Positions 26,038-34,268 are shown, counted from the stretch's first letter. The stretch is 44,963 nucleotides of DNA from Anaerolineales bacterium (GCA_014860805.1 JACZJB010000243.1:1-44963); one strand, 5' to 3'. Program-made: numbers and translations. Notes: generated from the sequence alone by a model not told the origin.

Positions 26038-26066
26038 TTGAAGTCAGACCATAAACAAAGTAGACT
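26038..26066 (+). promoter_or_regulatory. sigma-70 promoter of the second two-component pair
   Basis: TTGAAG (26038-26043) and TAGACT (26061-26066) with a 17-bp spacer, immediately after the terminator. A GGAGG ribosome-binding site and then the kinase ATG at 26087 follow. Confidence 0.6.
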
Positions 26067-26086
26067 ATTCTTGGCGCGGAGGCTCC

Positions 26087-27844
26087 ATGTTCACGCTGAC
26101 CAATAACCTCATTGTTATATTAATCATAACTTCGTTGATAAATTCCTTTACCATCTATATTAGCTGGAAAAGGAGAAAAAACAAAGGCGGGCTGTATATT
26201 ACGCTGGCAATGCTGGGAATCGCTATTTGGACGCTGTTTGCCGAAGTAAATTATGCGACCGTCCCAATTCCATTAAAAGTTTTTTTTGCAAAATGGGAAT
26301 ACACTTTCTATAATATTACCTTCGCCTTCCTTGCGATGTTTTCGCTGGTGTATGGGGGTTTTGCAGACTGGTTAAAGAAAAAGTCGGTAAAGGCTTTTTT
26401 TTGGGTCATCCCAATTTCCAATATCCTGCTGGCATGGACCAATGACTGGCATGGATTACTTTGGAAGAGTTTCACGGGAAGTGATTTCGGCAATAATACT
26501 CTCATCTTCGGGCATGGGCCGGGATACTACTGGGCGGGCATCACCGGGCTCCTGATGACCCTCATCATTATCCTACCCATATGGAAGGCATCGCGCATAG
26601 GTACTGAGTTTTCACGAAGGCAAGCCCGCCTGCTTTTTATTACAAGCATGCTTTCCGTGGTAAGTGCTGTGATCTATCTACTTGCAAGTCAGAGACTCAA
26701 AGGGGTAGATTGGGCGCCTATTATCTGCTGTGTGTTAGGCATCCTATATATATTGATTCTATATGGCACGCGTCTTCTGGACCTTGTTCCCATTGCCCGT
26801 TATACAATGATCGAGCAGATGAGCGATTGTGTTTTGGTGTTGGATGAAAATAACCGCATGGTGGATTTCAACCCGGCTGCTCAGGAACTTTTCCAAATCA
26901 ATCACGATCACCTGGGAAAACCGCTCCAGACGGTCATGGTTGATCATCCAGAAATTGTCGATCTGTTTTCCCACAACTCCAACCGCAGCTCTCCATTGAC
27001 GGTGGTCCATGAAGGCGAACCAAGAATGTTCGACACCCATTTAGCCCTGTTTAAAGACAACTTCGGAAAACAATATGGGAAGTTGATGACGTTAAGCGAT
27101 GTTACAAAACATCATCAAACCGAGCAGGCGTTGGCACAGCGCTTATTCGAGATCCGTGAGTTGAATAAGAATCTTCAAGAGTCTCAGGCGCAGATCGTGG
27201 CGCAACAACGCCGGCTGGCGAAACTGGAAGAGCGCAAACGCCTGGGACGCGATATGCACGACTCGGTCAACCAATCCATTCACAGTTTAATGTTGTTCTC
27301 TGAAACGCTGGCCTCGCTGCTCAAGAAGGGTCAAGTCGCTAAAGCATTATCTGTGGCAGAAAGAATAGAGGAAAGCGGGCGGCGAGCGCTCAAGGAAATT
27401 CGCATGTTGGTGTTCGAATCCCAATCGCAAGAATCGGATGAGATCACAGATCTTCTGGCGGCTTTGCGCGATCGTTTTAGTTTCGTGGAGAACCGTGCTG
27501 GAGTACAGACAGAGATCATCCTTGACGGCACCCTGCCTTACATTCCGTCAGAGTGGAATGAAAACCTGTTTTGGATTACGATTGAGGCATTAAATAATGC
27601 CCTCAAGTATGCTCAGACAAATAAGGTCAAAATATTTTTCCGTTACAAGGATAAGCGCCTTGAAATGGAAATCGTCGACAAGGGAGTGGGGTTTGATCCC
27701 GACCATAGGAACGGCGGAGGAATGGGAATGCGCACGATGCGGGAGCGGGCAGAGTTACTTGACGGGAAGCTATTCGTTACATCATCACCCGGGTGCGGAA
27801 CAAGCGTGTTATTCAGCGCAGAAATAAAGGAACAGAATGAATAA
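26087..27844 (+). CDS. sensor histidine kinase with 7TM N-terminal domain and PAS
   Basis: A 585-residue kinase. Residues 1 to about 230 form a seven-helix histidine-kinase N-terminal domain. A PAS-like domain follows (MSDCVLVLDENNRMVDFNPAAQELF, about 245 onward). A long coiled coil leads to the HisKA_3 box RKRLGRDMHDSVNQSIHSL with the phospho-accepting His, then the ATPase domain with ENLFWITIEALNNALKYA and VDKGVGFDPDHRNGGGMGMRTM. The GGAGG site 5 nt before the ATG decides the start. Its regulator overlaps by 8 bp. The ligand is unknown, though small membrane-soluble molecules are typical for the 7TM type. Confidence 0.92.
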   Translation: MFTLTNNLIVILIITSLINSFTIYISWKRRKNKGGLYITLAMLGIAIWTLFAEVNYATVPIPLKVFFAKWEYTFYNITFAFLAMFSLVYGGFADWLKKKSVKAFFWVIPISNILLAWTNDWHGLLWKSFTGSDFGNNTLIFGHGPGYYWAGITGLLMTLIIILPIWKASRIGTEFSRRQARLLFITSMLSVVSAVIYLLASQRLKGVDWAPIICCVLGILYILILYGTRLLDLVPIARYTMIEQMSDCVLVLDENNRMVDFNPAAQELFQINHDHLGKPLQTVMVDHPEIVDLFSHNSNRSSPLTVVHEGEPRMFDTHLALFKDNFGKQYGKLMTLSDVTKHHQTEQALAQRLFEIRELNKNLQESQAQIVAQQRRLAKLEERKRLGRDMHDSVNQSIHSLMLFSETLASLLKKGQVAKALSVAERIEESGRRALKEIRMLVFESQSQESDEITDLLAALRDRFSFVENRAGVQTEIILDGTLPYIPSEWNENLFWITIEALNNALKYAQTNKVKIFFRYKDKRLEMEIVDKGVGFDPDHRNGGGMGMRTMRERAELLDGKLFVTSSPGCGTSVLFSAEIKEQNE

Positions 27845-28487
27845 AATAAAAATCCTGATCGTAGATGACCATCCCATGATGCGCGAGGCCTTACAGACGG
27901 CTTTCGAAGGCGAAGATGATCTCGAGATGATCGGCGAAGCGCCGGACGCAATCAAAGCGCTCAAAATGCTGGAAACGCTCAAACCAGATGTCATTCTGAT
28001 GGACATGCTTTTACCTGAAATGAGCGGCCTGGAAGCCATTGAAAGGATCATCGCCGCTGACCCACAGTCAAAAATTCTGGTCCTTTCCAGCATGGAAGAT
28101 GAGGAACGAGTGGTGGCAGCCATTCAGGCAGGCGCACTGGGATATTTTCCAAAAACAGCGCCGCGGACTTATTTGCTGGAAGCCATTCGTAAAGTTGCAG
28201 ACGGTGTCCCTTATATGCCGGCAGGCATTACCTTGAAATTATTCCAAGGATTACGCAGGTCAAAAATAGTACAACCTGCAAACGACACGCGGGTTTCTCT
28301 CACTCCCCGGCAGCAGGAAATCCTGTTCCTGCTGTCGGAAGGAAATTCGGATGGTGAAATCGCCAGCCTCCTGCATTTGGAAGAGTCCACAGTGCGAACG
28401 CATTTGCATCACATCTTGCAGCGGCTGGGGTTAAGAACCCGCGCTCAAGCCATAGCGTACGCGCACCAGCATCTGAAAACCGATTAA
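27837..28487 (+). CDS. NarL/LuxR-type response regulator
   Basis: A 216-residue response regulator with receiver residues DDHPMMRE near the N terminus, the phosphorylated Asp in VILMDMLLPEMSG, the conserved Lys of FPKTAP, and a C-terminal LuxR helix-turn-helix (LTPRQQEILFLLSEGNSDGE, then EESTVRTHLHHILQRLG). It is co-translated with the kinase. The nearest downstream gene is the Flp-type pilin, beyond a terminator, which could be a target; this is only positional. Confidence 0.93.
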   Translation: MNKIKILIVDDHPMMREALQTAFEGEDDLEMIGEAPDAIKALKMLETLKPDVILMDMLLPEMSGLEAIERIIAADPQSKILVLSSMEDEERVVAAIQAGALGYFPKTAPRTYLLEAIRKVADGVPYMPAGITLKLFQGLRRSKIVQPANDTRVSLTPRQQEILFLLSEGNSDGEIASLLHLEESTVRTHLHHILQRLGLRTRAQAIAYAHQHLKTD

Positions 28488-28515
28488 CCAGGCTGTAGAA
28501 ATCGATCCATGAATA

Positions 28516-28543
28516 AAAAGGCCCCGCACATGGGGCTTTTTTT
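28516..28543 (+). terminator. terminator of the second two-component operon
   Basis: GCCCC and GGGGC form the core of a stem extended by AAAA/TTTT, followed by a seven-T run, about 30 nt after the regulator stop. The rest of the gap up to 28686 shows no clear feature. Confidence 0.85.
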
Positions 28544-28686
28544 GTTTAACTCTGGCGTAAACAAAGTTTACACAGAAATTCATCACCGTATGGATGCGCT
28601 AAACAAGCTGTTCCGATAAGATTTCTCCACTACAAACAGGCAAGACGCCCATTATCCATTTTATTAAGGTTTTCAACAGGTGAAAA

Positions 28687-29133
28687 ATGAATCGAAAGTA
28701 TTCAACTAAAAAAAGCGAGAAAGGGCAGGGGCTTGTGGAGTATGCCCTCACCGCTATTCTTGCCACCCTAATAGGAGTTGCCGTTTGGATGGCTTTCGGC
28801 CCCAAAATTAAAGAGATGTCAGGCGGGCTTACAGAAAGGGTATCTGCGAGCGGGTATAGTGTTAATGAAGGAGTGGTATACATCCCAGGTATTAGCCCTA
28901 CACTCACTCCGATTGTCTCATCCTTTCCAACCGACGCGCCTACTCCAATTGCTTCATCCATTCCAACCGACGTGCCTACTCCAATTGCTTCATCCACTCC
29001 AACCCAACTCGCGTGCACTCCGGGGAATGCCACGCATGTCACGAGTAAGAGCGCATGCAAAAACTTGCGAGATGATAATAATTGTAAAAATTTTAACTAC
29101 AGCAGCAAAAAAGATACATGCTCATGGTATTAA
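28687..29133 (+). CDS. Flp/type IVb pilin-like protein with Pro-Thr repeats and Cys-rich tail
   Basis: A 148-residue small exported protein. The N terminus KKSEKGQGLVEYALTAILATLIGVAVWMAFG (key part GQGLVEYAL) is the class III prepilin signature: cleavage after Gly, Glu at +5-like position, hydrophobic helix. The middle has two 12-residue repeats (PTDAPTPIASSI and PTDVPTPIASST) encoded by a 36-bp tandem repeat. The last 45 residues hold four cysteines (ACTPG, ACKN, NCKN, TCSWY). A single such gene without visible assembly genes suggests a pseudopilin or surface protein using assembly genes elsewhere. Confidence 0.8.
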   Translation: MNRKYSTKKSEKGQGLVEYALTAILATLIGVAVWMAFGPKIKEMSGGLTERVSASGYSVNEGVVYIPGISPTLTPIVSSFPTDAPTPIASSIPTDVPTPIASSTPTQLACTPGNATHVTSKSACKNLRDDNNCKNFNYSSKKDTCSWY

Positions 29134-29184
29134 GGATAAATAAGGAAATTATCCATTACAGGATTAATATTTTAATAGCTTCTT

Positions 29185-29208
29185 AAGCCGCCATCTTGGC
29201 GGTTTTTT
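29185..29208 (+). terminator. terminator after the pilin gene
   Basis: CCGCCA and TGGCGG form a stem with a 3-nt loop, followed by seven T residues. The remaining DNA up to 29325 has no recognisable feature. Confidence 0.88.
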
Positions 29209-29325
29209 TATTCTCTGAAGGCATAAATTCGAATCCAGGCAGCTCTCGGCGCAATTCGTGTCTTCTAAGCTAAAAAGTACCACAATTTGGACCAAAGGCT
29301 ATCAAATGGCTGTGGCGACAACACC

Positions 29326-29691
29326 TTACGAGCCGCGCAAAATCTTCTCCATCTTCCTGCCCTTCGCCAACTCATCCACTAGCTTATCCAGATACCGAAC
29401 CTGCTGCGTCAAAGGATTCTCGATCTCCTCCACACGACATCCACAGATCACTCCAGTGATGAGACGCGCGTTGGGATGCAGCGAAGCCTGTTGGAAGAAT
29501 ATTTCAAAAGTTGCGTTTTCTTTTATCAGTTCCTGAAGCTTCTTATGTTCAAAGCCCGTTAACCACTCTATAACCTGATGCAATTCTTCCCTGGTTCTGC
29601 CTTTCTTCTCCACTTTTTCGAGATACAACGGATAGACTGATGAGAAGGTCATTTTTGCGATACGTTGATTGTGTGTATTGGAATTATTCAT
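29326..29691 (-). CDS. DUF2200 family protein
   Basis: A 121-residue small soluble protein matching DUF2200 along its length: RIAKMTFSSVYPLYLEKVEKKGRT near the N terminus, VIEWLTGF, NARLITGVICGCRVEEIENPLTQQVRYLDKLVDELAKGRKMEKIL at the end. Function is unknown. Such proteins are common as accessory genes. It lies 171 bp downstream of the DUF1801 gene on the same strand. Confidence 0.88.
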   Translation of the reverse strand: MNNSNTHNQRIAKMTFSSVYPLYLEKVEKKGRTREELHQVIEWLTGFEHKKLQELIKENATFEIFFQQASLHPNARLITGVICGCRVEEIENPLTQQVRYLDKLVDELAKGRKMEKILRGS

Positions 29692-29862
29692 ATATACCTC
29701 ATATTGCGGCGCTGATATTTCAAATCGGACAGTTCACCGAGACTTTACAACCCGTTGGGAATTGCTTAATCAAATAATATGCCGCAGGGCTGCTTTATTG
29801 GCTGGCTTTGCTTCCAATATAACTGTTCCTGTCATGGTGCAGCAAAACGTAGGAATAAGAGC

Positions 29863-30315
29863 CTATTTTTTAGTTTGCCATAATACTCGGTCGATATGTC
29901 CATCCTGGGATTTTATATACTCATAAGACTGCTGCACGATTTGTTCAAGGATTGGCAGGTCGATATCACTAAGCCGCTTGATATAAATACAATACCCAGT
30001 AATAGTATGTTTACCTAACTTAGCCAGCAATTCAGAGTGGCGCGCCGTGCCATCCATTAAGTAGAGGGTAATCTTACCTTTTCTTGGATAAAAACCAATA
30101 ACATGACCATCTCCTTCGCGCCCGCTGTCATATTTGTAATGGTAAGAATCAAACCCGATAGTACCTACATTCCACTTCTTTGGTTTGTGTCCGCTTATTC
30201 GCTGCATCATCTCAATCAGCACGAGACTATCTTTTGCGATTTGCTCATCATCAAGAGAAGCAATGTAGCCTTTGACTGAAGTGTTGTTTTGAGTGGCCTT
30301 GCTTTTATCTGTCAT
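29863..30315 (-). CDS. DUF1801 family protein (YdhG-like)
   Basis: A 150-residue soluble protein of the DUF1801 fold: SVKGYIASLDDEQIAKDSLVLIEMMQRISGHKPKKWN near the N terminus, a central IGFDSYHYKYDSGREGDGHVIGFYPRKGKITLYLMDG, and a C-terminal IKRLSDIDLPILEQIVQQSYEY. I preferred the ATG at 30315 with GAGGT upstream over a TTG two codons earlier. It is probably co-transcribed with the lactonase-like gene 22 bp upstream. Base composition is AT-richer than that neighbour. Function is unknown. Confidence 0.85.
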   Translation of the reverse strand: MTDKSKATQNNTSVKGYIASLDDEQIAKDSLVLIEMMQRISGHKPKKWNVGTIGFDSYHYKYDSGREGDGHVIGFYPRKGKITLYLMDGTARHSELLAKLGKHTITGYCIYIKRLSDIDLPILEQIVQQSYEYIKSQDGHIDRVLWQTKK

Positions 30316-30337
30316 GGTCAATCATACCTCTAAAGCA

Positions 30338-30961
30338 TCAAGCCTCGCGATGAGGGCGCCACGGCTCGTGCTCGTGCGTAAGCCAGACCAACTCGGGGTT
30401 GAGCGCGAACACCCGCAATTGGCCTTCGGTTTTCGGTTCGTCGAACTCGCCGAACCAAACCGCCACATCACCGCCGACGATGAGTGGACGCCCACCCGTC
30501 TCGACGACGACCATCTGCATTCCGGGTGTGTGGCCCGGCGCAGGGACGAGTCGCAGCCCGGGCAGCAGTTCGAACTCGCCATCAACCGGCACGTACCGTA
30601 CGCCGGGCGCATCGACCCACTCGCGAATCGTGTAGTCGTCCTTGCTGCGGGCATCGTCGAGTTCCCGACGCTGGACGTAGATCGGCTTGCCGGCGAAGAG
30701 GTGGTTGCCGCCACAGTGGTCGAAGTGTAGGTGCGTGTTGACAACGATGTCAATACTGGCAAGGTCGAAGCCTTCCTGCTTGTTCAGTGGACGGAGGCGG
30801 GGATCCATATCAGCCGCCGCCGGGTGCAACTCCGTAATACCAGTATCGACCAATATTCGTGCATCGGGATGGTCGATGACATGCACATAGACCGGCATCC
30901 GCTCACCCTCGGCAAGCAGATCCGCAACCTGGATTGGCGTGATGGTGATTTCCTTATTCAT
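30338..30961 (-). CDS. metallo-beta-lactamase-fold lactonase-like protein (AHL-lactonase group)
   Basis: A 207-residue metallo-hydrolase. It has NTHLHFDHCGGN (the HxHxDH metal motif), PAPGHTPGMQ, the bridging Asp in GGDVAVWF and LTHEHEPW, the arrangement of N-acyl-homoserine-lactonase-like proteins. True AiiA-type enzymes are around 250 residues, so this is a short member and the substrate may be another lactone or ester. The gene is clearly GC-richer, about 60 percent by eye, than its neighbours, suggesting transfer. The second ATG (30961) has AAGGAG at good spacing. It has a strong promoter with a LexA-like dyad and sits at the edge of the cassette array. Confidence 0.85.
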   Translation of the reverse strand: MNKEITITPIQVADLLAEGERMPVYVHVIDHPDARILVDTGITELHPAAADMDPRLRPLNKQEGFDLASIDIVVNTHLHFDHCGGNHLFAGKPIYVQRRELDDARSKDDYTIREWVDAPGVRYVPVDGEFELLPGLRLVPAPGHTPGMQMVVVETGGRPLIVGGDVAVWFGEFDEPKTEGQLRVFALNPELVWLTHEHEPWRPHREA

Positions 30962-30980
30962 GTTCATTCTCCTTCAGAGA

Positions 30981-31009
30981 ATTATAGAACATGCGTTCTG
31001 GAGTGTCAA
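30981..31009 (-). promoter_or_regulatory. consensus promoter with GAAC-N4-GTTC operator upstream of the lactonase-like gene
   Basis: On the minus strand TTGACA (31009-31004), a 17-bp spacer and TATAAT (30986-30981) give a perfect sigma-70 promoter. The spacer carries AGAAC-GCAT-GTTC (dyad 30987-30998), directly abutting the -10 box. The dyad matches the Gram-positive type LexA box. The same design occurs at 35.86 and 40.45 kb. Confidence 0.85.
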
Positions 31010-31040
31010 TATGGAAATAAACTAAATCCTGAAGAGAATT

Positions 31041-31293
31041 ACCCATTTGGGGCACAAGGCCTGCCCCGTTGTGTGGACTTGGCGAAGCCATCCAGCCAGA
31101 AAAATGCTAAGGCGTAGAAAAATGTTTGGGATGTGCGCAGATCGGGTGAGCGAGCCTCCAGCGAGCATCGCCCAGACCAAGCGCATTGGCGCTTGTTATC
31201 CCCAGCAGCCTGTCCTGAGCCTGTCGAAGGATCAGGCGCATATCATCCCCGAAGGGGATATCATCCCAGTTCTATCGGGACGCTTTGTTGGGC
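31041..31293 (-). other. integron attC site 1, last of the array, truncated
   Basis: The right core GTTGGGC (31287-31293) and most of the repeat body are present, including the GAAGCC...CCAGCCAGAAAAATG block and two hairpin inserts. The outer left core and the first 30 or so bases found in the other sites are missing, and homology starts at about 31041. It belongs to the methyltransferase cassette. Loss of the outer core should block recombination here and marks the distal end of the array. Confidence 0.8.
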
Positions 31294-31304
31294 AGTTTTT
31301 TTGC

Positions 31305-31898
31305 CTACCAGATTCTTGGCAAGAGTCTCTTCGTTCGATTTGCATATTCTTGATATGCAGAGCCGAAGTAACCCAATAATACACTTTCTTCAACATGAAT
31401 GCGATACAAAATTCCTAAAAGTGGCAACACCACCAAAACCGTCAGACCAACCCAATTCCCCAAAACCAATCCTATGCCAAACAATGACGCCAAGTATCCG
31501 AGGTAAGCAGGATGGCGTATTACCTTGTAAATTCCCGCCTCTACTATCATGTGCTTTTCAATGATAGTTACTTTAGTAATGAACTGCCGCTTAAGCGTGG
31601 CGACCGCAATAAGCCTGATTGTTACACCAAAGGCGATGAATAAACAGCCCAAGTAACCCAGAAACCGAAATTGAGTGGAGAAACTTCCAAATCCATTGGA
31701 AAAGATAAAGTGCTTCTGTATCAAATATGCAAACAAAATTGGTGGGATGGTTGAAAGCCAAACGATGAAGAAACTAAACTTGTCTGCTCCAGTAGATGAA
31801 GCCGTTGATTTATTTATAGCACTTATTAAAGTGATAATGATTTCACTAGCGCACCATATCACGAACAAAGTGATGGTCAGATATCGCAAAATTTCCAT
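31305..31898 (-). CDS. isoprenylcysteine carboxyl methyltransferase-like membrane protein (cassette)
   Basis: A 197-residue integral membrane protein with about five helices. The C-terminal half has the ICMT/PEMT-like pattern GIYKVIRHPAYLGYLAS, then YRIHVEESVLLGYFGSAYQEYANRTKRLLPRIW; the RHP, EE and Y-x-EY residues form the SAM site in the family. Bacterial members methylate unknown small molecules or lipids. I chose the ATG at 31898 with CAGGT upstream; two earlier in-frame starts exist. The stop lies 12 bp from its attC, the usual cassette layout. It is the last cassette of the array. Confidence 0.85.
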   Translation of the reverse strand: MEILRYLTITLFVIWCASEIIITLISAINKSTASSTGADKFSFFIVWLSTIPPILFAYLIQKHFIFSNGFGSFSTQFRFLGYLGCLFIAFGVTIRLIAVATLKRQFITKVTIIEKHMIVEAGIYKVIRHPAYLGYLASLFGIGLVLGNWVGLTVLVVLPLLGILYRIHVEESVLLGYFGSAYQEYANRTKRLLPRIW

Positions 31899-31958
31899 TT
31901 CAAAGACCTGTGACTTTGCGAGCATAATATTTAAAGCCTTTTTGTTTTGCAAGGAACT

Positions 31959-32173
31959 GCCCAACGGTTTGCGCCACCGTCCCCGTTAGGGGATTACCCA
32001 TTCTGGGCACAAGACCTGCGCTGTGTCTCGACAGGCTCAACAACCAGGGTGGGGACGGCGAAGCCGTCTAGCCAGAAAAATGATAAGGCGTAGAAAAATG
32101 CTTGGGATGTGCGCACGCCGTATCATCCCCGAAGGGGATATCATCCTAGTTCTGTCGGGACGCTTTGTTGGCA
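31959..32173 (-). other. integron attC site 2
   Basis: A 215-bp imperfect palindrome. The left core is GCCCAAC (31959-31965) and the right core is GTTGGCA (32167-32173). It belongs to the EAL cassette. The non-consensus right core is complementary to TGCCAAC at 33379, the other end of the same cassette. It contains the ATCCCCGAAGGGGAT hairpin insert and a TCTCGACAGGCTC insert shared with site 5. The EAL gene ends inside it. Confidence 0.88.
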
Positions 32174-33348
32174 CGCTTTTGTGATGAAGCGTAATAATCC
32201 TTCAATTTTTCAATTTCGAGATCTTGAATCAAATTCATCATAAATTTTGACTTGTTCGAAAATGCGACAATGATTCTCTCGATCTCAGCCCAATTGGCAT
32301 GCGCCAGAGACTTTTCTAATAATAAATTTGCAATATCGTGAAATTCTTTATGTTCAATGCCAAGTTGCAAGTATGATTTGTTGCCTTTATTCAGGGGTTC
32401 AATTTTTTTATACCAAATCCCAAAGCGGCACTTTTCATGGTTGAGTTCAGGTAATCGGGCAAGCGCTCTTTCTCTAAGTTCCTTTTCTTGATTCCTGTAT
32501 ATCATTAGTGATGTTCTAATCACATCTCTGCGAAAATCAATATGGTCAAATTGCGCCAGATATTCCAGCCCGAATGGATATTCCAGCCAATCAGGTGTCT
32601 TATTCAATAACTCGATAAAATGACCCAATGGCATTGGACGAGCGTAATAAAATCCTTGTGTGTGCGTACAACCTACTGCCGCCATGAGCGAGTGAGTTTC
32701 ATAATTTTCCACACCTTCAGCAATAATTGATAAGTGAAGTTGATTCGCCATACTTACCAAATGCCTAAAAAGCCTGAAATCCATTCTAGATGTTGGTGCA
32801 CGCTGAGTAACTTCCATTGCTATTTTTATGGCTTTTAATGGGAGTTGTGTCAAGGTAGAGAAAGTTGTATATCCCGCTGTAAAGTCATTCAAAACAACTG
32901 ACAACCCTTGTTCGGCAATTTCATGCAGGACTTTTTGAGTATGTGGGTCGGATGGTAAAAAAGAAGTTTCGGTAATTTCAATAAATAAGTTTTCTCGTTT
33001 CTGTAATTTTCCAGAAATCGTACTTTGGAGAGTATCCAAAAACTCTCTATCGGAAAAATCGTTAGGTGAAACATTGAGGGAGACGAAAAGGGAATCGTCA
33101 ATTTGATTAAGTGTTTCCAACCCTTGTACAACTTTTGGAAGCATGTGATGGGTAATTTCAGTAATAAACCCTTTTTCTTCCGCCAACGGAATAAATTCAC
33201 TTGGGGAAATTAATGTTCCATCAGGTTGTCTCCAACGAATTAGACTTTCTGCGCCGCAGATTTTTCCTGAAAACAAAGAAATAATCGGCTGGTAGTAAAA
33301 AATAAACTCATCGTTTACCAATGCTTTTGCAATCGTAGAAATTTTCAT
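32146..33348 (-). CDS. degenerate EAL-domain protein with C-terminal CZB-like domain (cassette)
   Basis: A 400-residue protein. Residues about 1-240 are an EAL domain: AESLIRW in place of the EAL signature, LNVSP, IEITET, NDFTAGY where DDFGTGY is usual, KIAME where KID is usual, AEGVE and TQGFYYARPM. Loss of the first metal-binding Asp suggests a c-di-GMP binder rather than an active phosphodiesterase. The C-terminal part has HEKCRFGIWYKK, then GIEHKEFHDIA, resembling the zinc-binding CZB domain found in chemoreceptors and cyclases. I chose the ATG at 33348; the longer frame would run through the upstream attC. Its last 10 codons lie inside attC 2. Confidence 0.85.
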   Translation of the reverse strand: MKISTIAKALVNDEFIFYYQPIISLFSGKICGAESLIRWRQPDGTLISPSEFIPLAEEKGFITEITHHMLPKVVQGLETLNQIDDSLFVSLNVSPNDFSDREFLDTLQSTISGKLQKRENLFIEITETSFLPSDPHTQKVLHEIAEQGLSVVLNDFTAGYTTFSTLTQLPLKAIKIAMEVTQRAPTSRMDFRLFRHLVSMANQLHLSIIAEGVENYETHSLMAAVGCTHTQGFYYARPMPLGHFIELLNKTPDWLEYPFGLEYLAQFDHIDFRRDVIRTSLMIYRNQEKELRERALARLPELNHEKCRFGIWYKKIEPLNKGNKSYLQLGIEHKEFHDIANLLLEKSLAHANWAEIERIIVAFSNKSKFMMNLIQDLEIEKLKDYYASSQKRANKASRQN

Positions 33349-33378
33349 AAATTGACCTGAGTTGTTGTGCAAGGGGCG

Positions 33379-33464
33379 TGCCAACGGTTTGCGGCAAAGT
33401 CCTCGTAGAGGATCATCCCCGATAGGGGATATCATCCCAGTTCTATCGGGACGCTTTGTTGGCT
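33379..33464 (-). other. integron attC site 3 (short)
   Basis: An 86-bp site, the shortest of the array. Cores are TGCCAAC (33379-33385) and GTTGGCT (33458-33464). It keeps both ends and the ATCCCCGATAGGGGAT hairpin but lacks the central GGGGACGGCGAAGCCGTC body. It belongs to the DinB cassette. Confidence 0.78.
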
Positions 33465-33478
33465 GGCGATTTTGGAAA

Positions 33479-34063
33479 TTACCCTTTGCCACTGGAGTCA
33501 CTAGACAAGGGTGGCAAGATAACATGACCAAACAAAGCACTTAATTCAAACGCTTCTATGCCTTGTAAGCCAAGCATAAGGGATAATTCTCCACCGTGAT
33601 GAATATCGTGATTCATCACACGCCAAATTGTCCATTGCCGAGACACATCATATATTTGTCCATTCCACTTATGCTTATAAGTTTTAGAAAGATCTGTTAC
33701 TGTCCATAATTTAAGAGATTCTTCAACTATCTGCCAAGTTAAATTGAGCCAATGTACTAATTCTGTGGGTTGCTCCGTGATGGCAATAGAAGTTTCCAAG
33801 ATGTCACTGTTACCATCGCTATCTTGTATCCACTCGCTAATTTGCTTTCCAACTTCAGCACTTCCAGGTGCGCCCATTCGCATGAGCCATGTCAGCCGTC
33901 CTAAACTAATATGTCGAACCAATTCGCCAACAGAATTGAAGTCATCTTTTGGGCGCCAAATTAATTGCTCTGGCGTCAATGGTGTAACAGCATTGACTAT
34001 GCTTTGATGATAGCCATTCCATCCGTCAAATATATTTTGCAAAGACTCGATAGATTTTGTCAC
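33479..34063 (-). CDS. DinB-like (DUF664/DinB_2) protein (cassette)
   Basis: A 194-residue four-helix-bundle protein of the DinB/YfiT group. Putative metal ligands are the His of VRHISLGRLTWL and the HDIHHGGELSLMLGLQG motif near the C terminus. Relatives include thiol-dependent (bacillithiol or mycothiol) transferases and DNA-damage-induced proteins, but the activity here is unknown. I chose the GTG at 34063, which has AAAGGTGA 7 nt upstream; the longer ATG frame starts inside attC 4. The leader overlaps a 17-bp stem palindrome at 34086-34126. Confidence 0.8.
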   Translation of the reverse strand: MTKSIESLQNIFDGWNGYHQSIVNAVTPLTPEQLIWRPKDDFNSVGELVRHISLGRLTWLMRMGAPGSAEVGKQISEWIQDSDGNSDILETSIAITEQPTELVHWLNLTWQIVEESLKLWTVTDLSKTYKHKWNGQIYDVSRQWTIWRVMNHDIHHGGELSLMLGLQGIEAFELSALFGHVILPPLSSDSSGKG

Positions 34064-34085
34064 TTTGTATTCACCTTTAATTGTG

Positions 34086-34126
34086 AGCGGATAACGCCAG
34101 CCAGCCAACGGCTGGCGTTATCCGCT
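34086..34126. repeat. perfect 17-bp inverted repeat around the left core of attC 4
   Basis: The arms 34086-34102 and 34110-34126 are exact reverse complements around the 7-nt loop AGCCAAC, which is itself the attC core. The outer left flank, AATTGTGAGCGGATAAC (34079-34095), matches the E. coli lac operator O1 over 17 bases. The palindrome sits just upstream of the DinB-like GTG start and could act as a hairpin or operator. Confidence 0.75.
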
Positions 34127-34231
34127 TGGGGTGGGAGCGTAGACTCGCCGTCGAAACGGGAAAAACTGAAAGCCAGGAAAATGCCTGAAAACGCGGCGCG
34201 TGCCCCAAGTCGGCTGCACGCTTTGTTGGGC
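34103..34231 (-). other. integron attC site 4 (divergent subtype)
   Basis: 129 bp with cores AGCCAAC (34103-34109) and GTTGGGC (34225-34231). The left end resembles the GCGTTACCCGC subtype of sites 11, 13 and 14, but the middle is different, so it is the most divergent site. It belongs to the AAC(2')-like cassette. The left core matches the right core of site 3 as expected for one cassette. Confidence 0.78.
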
Positions 34232-34268
34232 AGATTGTGGGGAAAGAGGCAAAGTCTTGATCCAATTA

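Noticed and set aside
33349-33540. N-terminal extension of the EAL protein to 33540
   Set aside because: The extra 64 residues are encoded by attC 3. The ATG at 33348 starts at the conserved domain with a plausible ribosome-binding site.
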